NCBI GenBank assembly: GCA_025056865.1 | Contig: JANWVO010000054.1 | Coordinates: 62,001-126,000, forward strand | DNA length: 64,000 nucleotides | Source: Bryobacteraceae bacterium | GTDB taxonomy: Bacteria > Acidobacteriota > Terriglobia > Bryobacterales > Bryobacteraceae | Direction: 5' to 3' | Shown here: in pieces, positions 57,466 through 64,000 of the stretch | Layout: the number at the start of each line of letters is the position of its first letter | Position numbering within the stretch: position 1 is the first letter of the stretch | Translations under genes and position numbers: made by a program | Notes under the pieces: model-generated | Database searches by the model: none | Seen by the model: only the letters and a program-made list of their open reading frames with translations | Told to the model about the DNA's origin: nothing

Positions 57466-59682
57466 ATGAAATCGATTCCCGTCTGGATTTGTGCGGCTGC
57501 GGCCGCGTGCACGGCCTGGGCCATCGAAACAAAGGTCTGGAAGCAGAGCGAGGCCGCCGATTTCGAGAAAGGGAAGCGGCAGGCGCTGGCATTGTCGAGC
57601 GATGGAGTGCTCAGCCTGGCGCCCGTCTGGAAGCAGCTTGCGGACCTGGAGACGCCCCTCGTCTGGAGCCTGCTGCCGGCGCAGGGCGGAGGCGTCTATG
57701 CGGGCGCGGGCGACGGCAAGGTGTACCGGATCGATGCGCAGGGCCGGCGCACGGTGTTCTCCGATCTGGGCAGCGGCGCGGTGTACGCGCTCGCTGCGGG
57801 GCCGGGCGGCGCCCTCTTTGCGGGTCTCAGCCCGGAGGGGAAGGTGTTCCGCATCGGCGCGGACGGCAAGGCTGTGCTGCACGCGCAGCTTGAGCCGCGC
57901 TACATCTGGGCGCTGGTTGCCGGCGAAGGCGGCGCGCTCTATGCGGCCACCGGCGATCCGGGCCAGGTGGTGCGCATCGCGGCAGACGGCAAGGCATCCC
58001 TGTTTTTTGATGCCGCCGAGTCGCACGTGCGCGCGCTCGCCCGCGATGCAAAGGGCAATCTGATTGCCGGCACGGAGCCCGGCGGAGCCGTGCTTCGCAT
58101 CGATGCAAAAGGCCAGGGATTTGTTTTGCACCAGACGGGCAAGCGCGAGGTGACAGCCCTGGCTGTGGCCCCGGACGGCACGGTCTACGCCGCTGCCGCG
58201 GGCGTGAGGCGGCCTCCCTCGGGCCAGCCCGCGCCTTCCTCCGTCACCGTGCAGACGGCGCAGGTGCAGGCGCAACCGGCGGCCCAGCCCCAGCAGCAGC
58301 CGCAGCCGCAAACGCAGCCAGCGCAGCAGCGGCAGCCGGCAGCCGCGCCTCCGCCCGCCATCGGTGTCGCCGCGCAGGCCGCGGGCAGCGAGATCTGGCG
58401 CATCGCCCCCGACGGCGAGCCGCGGCTCCTGTGGTCGAACAATTCGGCCACCGTCTACGCGCTCGCGCTCGACGCGCAGGGGCGGCTGCTTGCAGGCGCA
58501 GGCAGCGATGGGGTCGTCTACCGGATCGACTCGCCGCAGACTCATACCACACTGGTGCAAGCGGATCCGCAGCAGATCACCGCGCTGGCGCCAGCGCCTG
58601 GAGGCGGCGTGCTGGCGGCCACGGCCAATCCGGGCATGGTCTTCCGGCTCGGCCCCGAGCTTGAAAAGTCCGGAACGCTGGAAAGCGAGGTGCTCGACGC
58701 GGGTGCCTTCACCTACTGGGGCCGGCTCCGGCACGAGGCAGAACTCAATGGCGGGCGTGTGCGCATCGAGACGCGCAGCGGAAACGTCGAGGATCCCGGC
58801 AGGAATTGGAGCCCGTGGGAAGAAGTGAGCGTTGCGCGGGGAGAGCGCATCGCCTCGCCTCCGGCGCGCTTCCTGCAATACCGCGCGGTTCTGGAAGCGT
58901 CGCCCTCTGGCGCCAGCCCGGCGTTGCGGCTGGTGGAGGCCGCCTACCAGGCGAAGAACCTCGCTCCGGTGATCGAGAAGATCGAAATCACGCCCTTCAA
59001 CTACAGGTTCCCGCCCCCGGGGGCCACGCTCACGGCCTCGAAGAACCTGACACTGCCCGCGCTCGGCTCTGCGCAACGGCGGCCCTCCGGCGCGGCCCAG
59101 CCCACGCCCACGGAGAATTCCTCGGTCACCATGAATTATGAGAAGGGGTGGATTGGCGTCCGCTGGCGCGCGCTCGACCCCAACAACGACGGTCTGGAAG
59201 CACGCATCGAGATCCGCGGCGAAGGCGAGCGCGAATGGAAGCTGCTCAAGGAAGGGCTGCGTGAGAGCCGCCATAGCTGGGACAGCACGGCATTCGCCGA
59301 CGGCCGCTACCGCCTGCGCATCACGCTGAGCGACCGCCCGGACAACTACCCGGGCGAGGAGCTGAGCGCGCAGATGGAAAGCGGAGACTTCCTGATCGAC
59401 AACACGCCGCCGGAGATTCTCGACCTGTCAGCGCGGGCCGAGGGCAACCGCATTGTCGTGAAGTTCCGCCTGAAAGATGCGCTGTCCGCGCTCCAATACG
59501 CGGAACTCTCTGTCAATGGAGGGGACTGGCTGGACGCACAACCCACAACACGCATCACCGATTCGCCGCAACACGAGTACGAAGTGTCGATTCCCAGGCC
59601 CTCGGGCAGCGAATTCGTCATCGCCGTCCGGGCTGCCGACGAACGGGATAACGTGGCGGTCCGGAAGGTGCTCCTCCGTTGA
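57466..59682 (+). CDS. Secreted beta-propeller protein with C-terminal Ig-like region
   Basis: A 738-residue exported protein (signal [16 protein letters not shown]). Residues ~55-410 show repeated propeller strands ([59 protein letters not shown]), interrupted near 255-300 by a Gln/Pro/Ala low-complexity loop. After ~420 come beta-sandwich regions ([66 protein letters not shown]), as in tails of some extracellular proteins. It has no catalytic motif. It follows the S55 peptidase by 15 bases and overlaps the sulfatase pseudogene by 4 bases (TTGA). Confidence 0.85.
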   Translation: MKSIPVWICAAAAACTAWAIETKVWKQSEAADFEKGKRQALALSSDGVLSLAPVWKQLADLETPLVWSLLPAQGGGVYAGAGDGKVYRIDAQGRRTVFSDLGSGAVYALAAGPGGALFAGLSPEGKVFRIGADGKAVLHAQLEPRYIWALVAGEGGALYAATGDPGQVVRIAADGKASLFFDAAESHVRALARDAKGNLIAGTEPGGAVLRIDAKGQGFVLHQTGKREVTALAVAPDGTVYAAAAGVRRPPSGQPAPSSVTVQTAQVQAQPAAQPQQQPQPQTQPAQQRQPAAAPPPAIGVAAQAAGSEIWRIAPDGEPRLLWSNNSATVYALALDAQGRLLAGAGSDGVVYRIDSPQTHTTLVQADPQQITALAPAPGGGVLAATANPGMVFRLGPELEKSGTLESEVLDAGAFTYWGRLRHEAELNGGRVRIETRSGNVEDPGRNWSPWEEVSVARGERIASPPARFLQYRAVLEASPSGASPALRLVEAAYQAKNLAPVIEKIEITPFNYRFPPPGATLTASKNLTLPALGSAQRRPSGAAQPTPTENSSVTMNYEKGWIGVRWRALDPNNDGLEARIEIRGEGEREWKLLKEGLRESRHSWDSTAFADGRYRLRITLSDRPDNYPGEELSAQMESGDFLIDNTPPEILDLSARAEGNRIVVKFRLKDALSALQYAELSVNGGDWLDAQPTTRITDSPQHEYEVSIPRPSGSEFVIAVRAADERDNVAVRKVLLR

Positions 59683-61022
59683 GACCCGAGAGAAGGGCGT
59701 TTCCTGGCACAGCGGCCGGCGCCTGTTGCGCCGGCCTTCTTCCTGCGGCCCGGCAGCGGCAGAATTTCGTTCTCACCTCCGCCGATGACCTCGGCGACGG
59801 GGACCTGGGCTGCTATGGCCATCCCACGGTCCGGACGCCCAACCTCGACCGCATGGCCGCCGAAGGCGTGAGGTGCACGCAGTGGTAGGCGGCGGCGCCG
59901 CTGTGCACGCCCAGCCGCGCGGCGCTGCCTGCCGGCCGGTATGCGGTGCGGAGCGGGCTGACGCGCGTGCTGTTCCCGAATTCCACGGGCGGCCTTCCGG
60001 ACGGGGAAACGACCGTAGCTGAAGCTTGGAAAGGCGCCGTCTGCCAGACGGCGGCGATCGGCAAGCGGCATCTGGGCCATCTGCCGCAGTATCCGCCCAC
60101 GCGGCCCGGTTTCGACTCCAACTACGGAATTCCCGATTCGCACGACATGCGGCCGCTCGACGGGCCTGGCGCGCCGGGCGCGGCGAAGTACCCGCCGCTG
60201 CCCCTGATGCGCGGCGAGAAGGTGATCGAGACGGAGCCGGACCAAGCCATGCTGACGCCGCGCTATCCCGAAGAGGCCGTGCGCAGGATCCGTGCGTTCC
60301 GCGGCCGGCCGTTCTTCCTTTACCACGCGCATACCTATCCGCATGTGCCCCTCGATCCCGGCCCGCGGTTCCGCGGCCGCAGCGCGCGGCAATTATTGGG
60401 ATGTCGTGGAGGAAATCGACTGGAGCGTGGGCGAGATCCTGCGGGCTCTCGCAGAAACAGGCCACGAGCGCAGTACCCTGGTGATGTTCACCTCCGACAA
60501 CGGCCCGTGGCTCAAGCGCGGCGTGCATGCGGGCTCGGCCGGGCTGCTCCGCGAGGGCAAGAGGACGACATGGGAAGGCGGCGTGCGCGTGCCTTTCCTC
60601 CTCTGGCAGCCCGGGCGTGTGCAGCCGCGGGGGAGCAGCGGCCAGGTGCGTTCGATGATGGATCTGCTGCCGACGTTCGCGGCGATGGTGGGAGCGCCTT
60701 CGCCGTCCGCGGCCCTCAACGGCGAAGACTGGCGCGCGAGCTGTGCACGGAGGCGCCGGTGCGCGATCGGACTCTGTTTTGCCGGGATGCCGAGGAGCTC
60801 TGCGCCGTGCGCCACGGCCCCTGGAAGCTCCACCGCGTCTCGAAGACGGCAGAGTGGAAGAGCCACACGTCAAGACACGATCCGCCGCTTCTGTTCCATC
60901 TCGAACGAGACCCGCCGGAGAAGTACGACGTGGCGGCCGAGCACCCGGAAGTGGTGCAGCGCCTCGCCGCCCTGATGGCGGAGCACGAGGAGAAGATCGA
61001 GCGCGGCCCGGCGCAGCGCTGA
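59679..61022 (+). pseudogene. Sulfatase pseudogene (nonsense codon and two frameshifts)
   Basis: The frame encodes an arylsulfatase-type protein: [20 protein letters not shown] with the metal Asp pair, the formylglycine signature LCTPSRAAL and later FTSDNGPWL and DLLPTFAAM. It is broken by TAG at 59886-59888 where sulfatases have Tyr (TQF-Y-AAA), by a frame change near 60388 within AGCGCGCGGC that fits loss of two bases, and by a return to the first frame near 60738 in another GCGCGCG run. Other motif residues have drifted (GKRHLG for GKWHLG). It would have been Tat- or Sec-exported. The start TTG overlaps the propeller stop. Functional expression is very unlikely unless the assembly is wrong. 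Confidence 0.85.
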
Positions 61023-61029
61023 CGCCAGG

Positions 61030-62268
61030 CTACTGGCCCGGCTCGAACCACGGCGTGTCTTTCACCTGGGCCTTGCGCGCGGCCTCCTCGTTCATCTCGA
61101 CGCCGAGGCCCGGCCGGTCCGGCACGGGGACGAAGCCCTTTTCGATGATGTCGCCCTCTCGCACGAAATTGCGCCACAGCTCGAGCCGCGAAATCCAGTG
61201 CCACTCCAGCACAAGGAAGTTCGGGACAGCGGCGCAGACGTGGCAGGAGGCCATCGTCCCGATTGGCGACACGACGCAGTGCGGCGCAAAAGGCGTGTAG
61301 TAGGTGTGCGCCATGTCGGCGATCTTGCGCCCTTCCAGCAGCCCGCCGCACTTCTGGAGGTCCGGCATGACGATGTCGACCGCGCGCTTCTCGAGCAGCT
61401 CGCGGAAGCCATGGCGCAGAAAGAGATTCTCGCCCGCGCAGATCGGTGTGGTGGTGGATTCGCGGATGTCGCGCATCACATCGATGTTCTCGGGCGGCAC
61501 CGGCTCCTCCAGCCACAGCAGGCGGAAACGCTCCAGCTCGCGCGCCACACGCTTCGCCGTCGTTGCGTCGTAGCGGCCATGCATGTCGACGGCCAGGTCG
61601 ACGCGGGGGCTGAGTGTCTCGCGCACGAAGGCGACCTCCTTCACCATGCGGTCGATCTCGGCGTTGGAGGCGGTCCAGTTGACGCGGTCCCAGCGGTTGG
61701 GATCATTGGCCTCGTCGATGTCGATTTTGACGGCGGTGAAGCCCATCGCTTCAATCTCTTTCAGCTTCGGCCTCGCCTGCGGGTCGTCGGGGTGGTGGTT
61801 GGCCGAGTCGCAGTAGAGCCGGATGCGGTCGCGAACCTTGCCGCCCAGAAGCTGGTAGACGGGCACGCCAAGCGCCTTGCCGGCCAGATCCCAGAGGGCG
61901 ATTTCCACGGCGCTGAGCGCGGCCACATACTGGCCGCCCTGCGCGCCGGCGAAGATGCCCGCAGTGCGGATGCGCTCCCACAGCGCTTCCACGTTGAGCG
62001 GATCCTGCCCGACCAGGAAACGGCGGAACATGCGGACGATGCCGGCGCCGCCCTGGACGGCGTCCGTGCCTTCGCCATGTCCGTAGAGTCCCTGGTCGGT
62101 GTAGATCCGCACGTGCAGTTGAAGGCCGTGGGCCATTACCTGCGCGGTGCGCACATCGGTGATCTTCAGCCTCGGGCGGCGCGACGGCGGCGCCTGCGCC
62201 TGGATGGCGCGAGCCAGCGCGGGAAGAGAGAGGGCGGAAGCGAGAAGATGGCGGCGGGACCAGGACAT
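61030..62268 (-). CDS. Enolase-superfamily dehydratase (mandelate racemase/muconate lactonizing type), Tat-exported
   Basis: A 412-residue enzyme. The N-terminus SWSRRHLLASALSLPALARA is a Tat signal. The capping domain follows, then the barrel with metal ligands in VDLAVDMHGRYD (Asp), LLWLEEPVPPENIDVM (Glu) and PICAGENLFLRHGF (Glu); a His lies in FAPHCVVSPIGTM, fitting galactonate/gluconate-type acid-sugar dehydratases. The Lys pair in TAVKIDIDE supports the MR/MLE group. It sits convergent with the sulfatase remnant (7-base gap), a combination typical of sugar-acid and sulfated-polysaccharide use. A structured leader with terminator lies 18-120 bases upstream. Confidence 0.9.
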   Translation of the reverse strand: MSWSRRHLLASALSLPALARAIQAQAPPSRRPRLKITDVRTAQVMAHGLQLHVRIYTDQGLYGHGEGTDAVQGGAGIVRMFRRFLVGQDPLNVEALWERIRTAGIFAGAQGGQYVAALSAVEIALWDLAGKALGVPVYQLLGGKVRDRIRLYCDSANHHPDDPQARPKLKEIEAMGFTAVKIDIDEANDPNRWDRVNWTASNAEIDRMVKEVAFVRETLSPRVDLAVDMHGRYDATTAKRVARELERFRLLWLEEPVPPENIDVMRDIRESTTTPICAGENLFLRHGFRELLEKRAVDIVMPDLQKCGGLLEGRKIADMAHTYYTPFAPHCVVSPIGTMASCHVCAAVPNFLVLEWHWISRLELWRNFVREGDIIEKGFVPVPDRPGLGVEMNEEAARKAQVKDTPWFEPGQ

Positions 62269-62286
62269 GATCCAGGATCTTATCCC

Positions 62287-62324
62287 AAAAAGGAGAACGG
62301 CGAGGCCCGCAGGCCTCGCCGTTC
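62287..62324 (-). terminator. Intrinsic terminator between pruA and the enolase-superfamily gene
   Basis: On the minus strand, a perfect 13-bp stem: 62324-62312 pairs with 62307-62295 around a TGCG loop, followed by TCC and five T (62291-62287). It is the strongest intrinsic terminator in the window. It can end pruA transcription or a short RNA started at the TATAAT box. Confidence 0.8.
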
Positions 62325-62388
62325 GCCACGCGGATCAGAGTCGACCCTAAGTCTGTGACTTGATGGTCCCCTTTGGAACGGGGCTACG
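62287..62388 (-). ncRNA. Candidate ~100-nt leader RNA or small RNA
   Basis: A transcript starting about 7 bases after TATAAT (62399-62394) and ending at the terminator would be ~100 nt. It can form a CCCC/GGGG hairpin (62383-62380 with 62371-62368), a small AAGTC/GACTT hairpin (62361-62357 with 62353-62349) and the terminator stem. CCGTTC at 62381-62376 is identical to the 3' end of the terminator arm and can pair with GAACGG at 62324-62319, as an antiterminator would. It is either a cis-acting leader of the enolase-superfamily gene or a free RNA. It matches no RNA family that I can name. Confidence 0.45.
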
Positions 62389-62393
62389 CCCTC

Positions 62394-62399
62394 ATTATA
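62394..62399 (-). promoter_or_regulatory. Perfect TATAAT box downstream of pruA
   Basis: TATAAT on the minus strand, 26 bases after the pruA stop codon. No good -35 box is present at 16-18 bases (CTCTCC/TCTCCC region), so activity would need an activator or relaxed -35 use. It would drive the leader/small-RNA candidate. Confidence 0.45.
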
Positions 62400-62424
62400 C
62401 GACGCCCCGCTCCACGGGAGAGGC

Positions 62425-63978
62425 TCAGCCGATCTTCTCGCCGATCGACTTGCCCTGGGTGAACCAGAACAGATAATCCGGGCCGCCGGCCTTGGAGTCC
62501 GTGCCGGACATGTTGAAGCCCCCGAAGGGGTGCGCACCAACCATCGCGCCAGTGCACTTGCGGTTGATATAGAGGTTGCCGACGTGGAAGAGATCCTTGG
62601 CTTTTTCGATCTTCCCGCGGTTCCGCGTGTAGACGGCGCCGGTGAGCCCGTACTCGCTGTCGTTGGCGAGTTCGAGCGCATGGTCGAAGTCCCGCGCCGG
62701 CGTCACCGCGAGCACCGGGCCGAAGATCTCTTCCTGGAAGATGCGCGCCTTTCGGTCCACGCCTTCAAAGATCGTTGGCGCGAGGAAGTACCCCTCGCCC
62801 GGAAGCCGCCCGCCGCCGGTGACGAGACGCCCTTCCTTCTTCCCGATTTCGATGTAGCCGAGGATCGAGTTCATCGAGCGCTCATTGATCACCGGTCCCA
62901 TGAAATTGGAAGGATCGTCCGCCGGACCCACGCGGATTTCCTTCACTTTGGCCACCAGCCGGTCCAGGAAATCCGCGTAGATCTTTTCGCTGACGATCGC
63001 CCGGGAGCAGGCCGAACACTTCTGGCCCTGGTAGCCGTAGGCGCTCACCAGCACGCCCTGCACGGCAGCGTCGAGGTCGGCCTCCTCATCCACGATGATG
63101 GCGTCTTTGCCGCCCATTTCGGCGATCACGCGCTTGATCCAGATCTGGCCGGGCACGACCTTCGAGGCCAGCTCATTGATCCTCAGCCCGACCTCGCGCG
63201 ATCCGGTGAACGAGATGAAGCGGGTTCGCGGATGCTCGACAAGCACGTCGCCCACCTCGGCGCCGCTGCCCACCAGCAGCGTGAACGCCTGCGGCGGAAA
63301 GCCCGCTTCCTCGAGCACCTCGGCGAACTGCGCGGCAATGGTCGGCGTGTCCGAGCTCGGCTTGATGACCACGGTGTTGCCGGCGACCAGCGCCGCCGTG
63401 GTCATGCCCGTCAGGATGGCCAGCGGGAAGTTCCAAGGCGGAATGATGACGCCTACGCCGAGGGGAATGTAGCGCAGCTCGTCGCGTTCGCCGGGGAGCT
63501 GGACCAGCGGTTCCGGGTTTGCCATGCGCTCGGCCAGCAGCGCGTAGTATTCGCAGAAGTCGATCGCCTCGCTGACGTCGGCCTCTGCTTCCGGCCACGT
63601 TTTCCCTGCTTCGTAAACAAGCCAGGCGTCGAACTCCATCTTGCGGCGGCGCAGGATGGCGGCGGCACGGCGCAGCATCTCGGTGCGTTCGGCCACCGGC
63701 GTGGCCGCCCACTTCGGGAAATAGGCGTCTGCGGAGGCGATGGCCGCCCGGGCCAGCTCCGGCGTGGCCTTGTGGTGCAGGCCAACCACTTCGGAGGGCC
63801 GGGAAGGGTTGATGGATTTCAGCAGAGCGCCGGTGCGATGACGGGCCTCGCCGATCCGGATGTCATACTCTTTTCCGAACTCGGCGCGGACAGCGGACAG
63901 GGCCGCCCGCATCTTCTCGGCGTTCTCGGACAGGGAGAAGTCGGTGTAGGGCTCGTTCCGGAAATCGCACAGGCGCAT
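62425..63978 (-). CDS. pruA: L-glutamate gamma-semialdehyde dehydrogenase
   Basis: A 517-residue NAD-dependent aldehyde dehydrogenase of proline catabolism, converting glutamate semialdehyde/pyrroline-5-carboxylate to glutamate. The N-terminal region (YDIRIGEARHRTGALLKSINP), PPWNFPLAILTGMTTAALVAGN, FTGSREVGLRI, IAEMGGKDAIIVDEEAD and the catalytic Cys segment GYQGQKCSACSR are diagnostic of the stand-alone PruA group, as is the C-terminal GAHPFGGFNMSGTDSKAGG. ATG 63978 follows GGAGGG. Upstream, a frame ending LVEG-stop at 63986-63984 may be the end of the preceding gene, possibly proline dehydrogenase; too little is visible to say. The intrinsic terminator at 62324-62287 can end its message. 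Confidence 0.95.
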   Translation of the reverse strand: MRLCDFRNEPYTDFSLSENAEKMRAALSAVRAEFGKEYDIRIGEARHRTGALLKSINPSRPSEVVGLHHKATPELARAAIASADAYFPKWAATPVAERTEMLRRAAAILRRRKMEFDAWLVYEAGKTWPEAEADVSEAIDFCEYYALLAERMANPEPLVQLPGERDELRYIPLGVGVIIPPWNFPLAILTGMTTAALVAGNTVVIKPSSDTPTIAAQFAEVLEEAGFPPQAFTLLVGSGAEVGDVLVEHPRTRFISFTGSREVGLRINELASKVVPGQIWIKRVIAEMGGKDAIIVDEEADLDAAVQGVLVSAYGYQGQKCSACSRAIVSEKIYADFLDRLVAKVKEIRVGPADDPSNFMGPVINERSMNSILGYIEIGKKEGRLVTGGGRLPGEGYFLAPTIFEGVDRKARIFQEEIFGPVLAVTPARDFDHALELANDSEYGLTGAVYTRNRGKIEKAKDLFHVGNLYINRKCTGAMVGAHPFGGFNMSGTDSKAGGPDYLFWFTQGKSIGEKIG

Positions 63979-64000
63979 GCGTGTCAGCCCTCCACGAGTT

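Noticed and set aside
55588-59274. 1228-codon minus-strand frame across the S55 peptidase and propeller genes
   Set aside because: It crosses two well-supported genes and a gap without change in composition, as antisense shadows do.
63984-64000. Stop codon and last residues (LVEG) of a gene upstream of pruA, possibly proline dehydrogenase
   Set aside because: Only four codons are visible; the frame could be chance.

Overview
The window is about 65 % GC, densely packed chromosomal DNA from what looks like a member of the Acidobacteriota, most likely the Bryobacterales/Solibacter group. This is inferred from gene content: two very large Oar-like TonB-dependent receptors with an N-terminal carboxypeptidase-regulatory-like domain, a CRTAC1/ASPIC-UnbV protein paired with a TPR protein, secreted beta-propeller phosphoesterases, an S55 (SpoIVB-type) peptidase, NIPSNAP and SYLF proteins, and Tat-exported enzymes, next to a Gram-negative style housekeeping set. 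No rRNA, tRNA, CRISPR array, insertion sequence or prophage was seen. Most genes are strongly GC3-biased and many neighbours overlap by 4 bases (ATGA or TTGA), so translational coupling is common.

Layout. 1-1.3 kb: the C-terminal half of the carbon-starvation/peptide transporter CstA and its small YbdD/YjiX partner. 1.3-16.4 kb: a long minus-strand block with a B12-binding-type radical SAM protein, the receptor-TPR-CRTAC1 group, adenylate kinase, an aminotransferase plus FAH-family hydrolase pair, a zinc-ribbon protein and an RND efflux permease without its usual partners. 16.5-25.7 kb (plus): fabD, a peptidyl-prolyl isomerase lipoprotein, a two-gene Tat/DUF362 unit, msrPQ, and a phosphatase-epimerase-pseudouridine synthase run. 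25.6-34.9 kb: alternating genes including an O-antigen-ligase-like protein, sixA, cca, an APC permease with a cytosolic tail, NIPSNAP and the first propeller-phosphoesterase.

35-41 kb (plus): the translation/transcription operon rimP-nusA-infB-DUF503-rbfA, preceded by an intrinsic terminator in its leader. 41-44.5 kb: apbE-hemE-hemY. 44.6-48.5 kb: the second Oar-like receptor and a SYLF protein. 54.8-48.5 kb (minus): nadE, a second propeller-phosphoesterase and a GH57 enzyme, all coupled by 4-base overlaps. 54.9-61 kb (plus): a Spy/LTXXQ-like protein, an S55 peptidase, a large secreted propeller and a decayed sulfatase. 61-64 kb (minus): an enolase-superfamily dehydratase, a structured leader/small-RNA candidate, and pruA.

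The most interesting regulatory signals are three intrinsic-terminator hairpins lying directly upstream of same-strand genes (rimP, the APC permease, the enolase-superfamily gene). The third has a TATAAT box, about 100 nt of foldable leader and a leader segment that can pair with the terminator 5' arm, which is attenuator or riboswitch architecture. Four recognisable sigma70-type promoters share TTGA(A/C) -35 boxes and 17-18 base spacers. No multi-gene system of a wholly unknown type was evident. The least explained genes are the 425-residue protein at 18.7 kb with its DUF362 partner, and the small Cys-containing protein at 9.7 kb.
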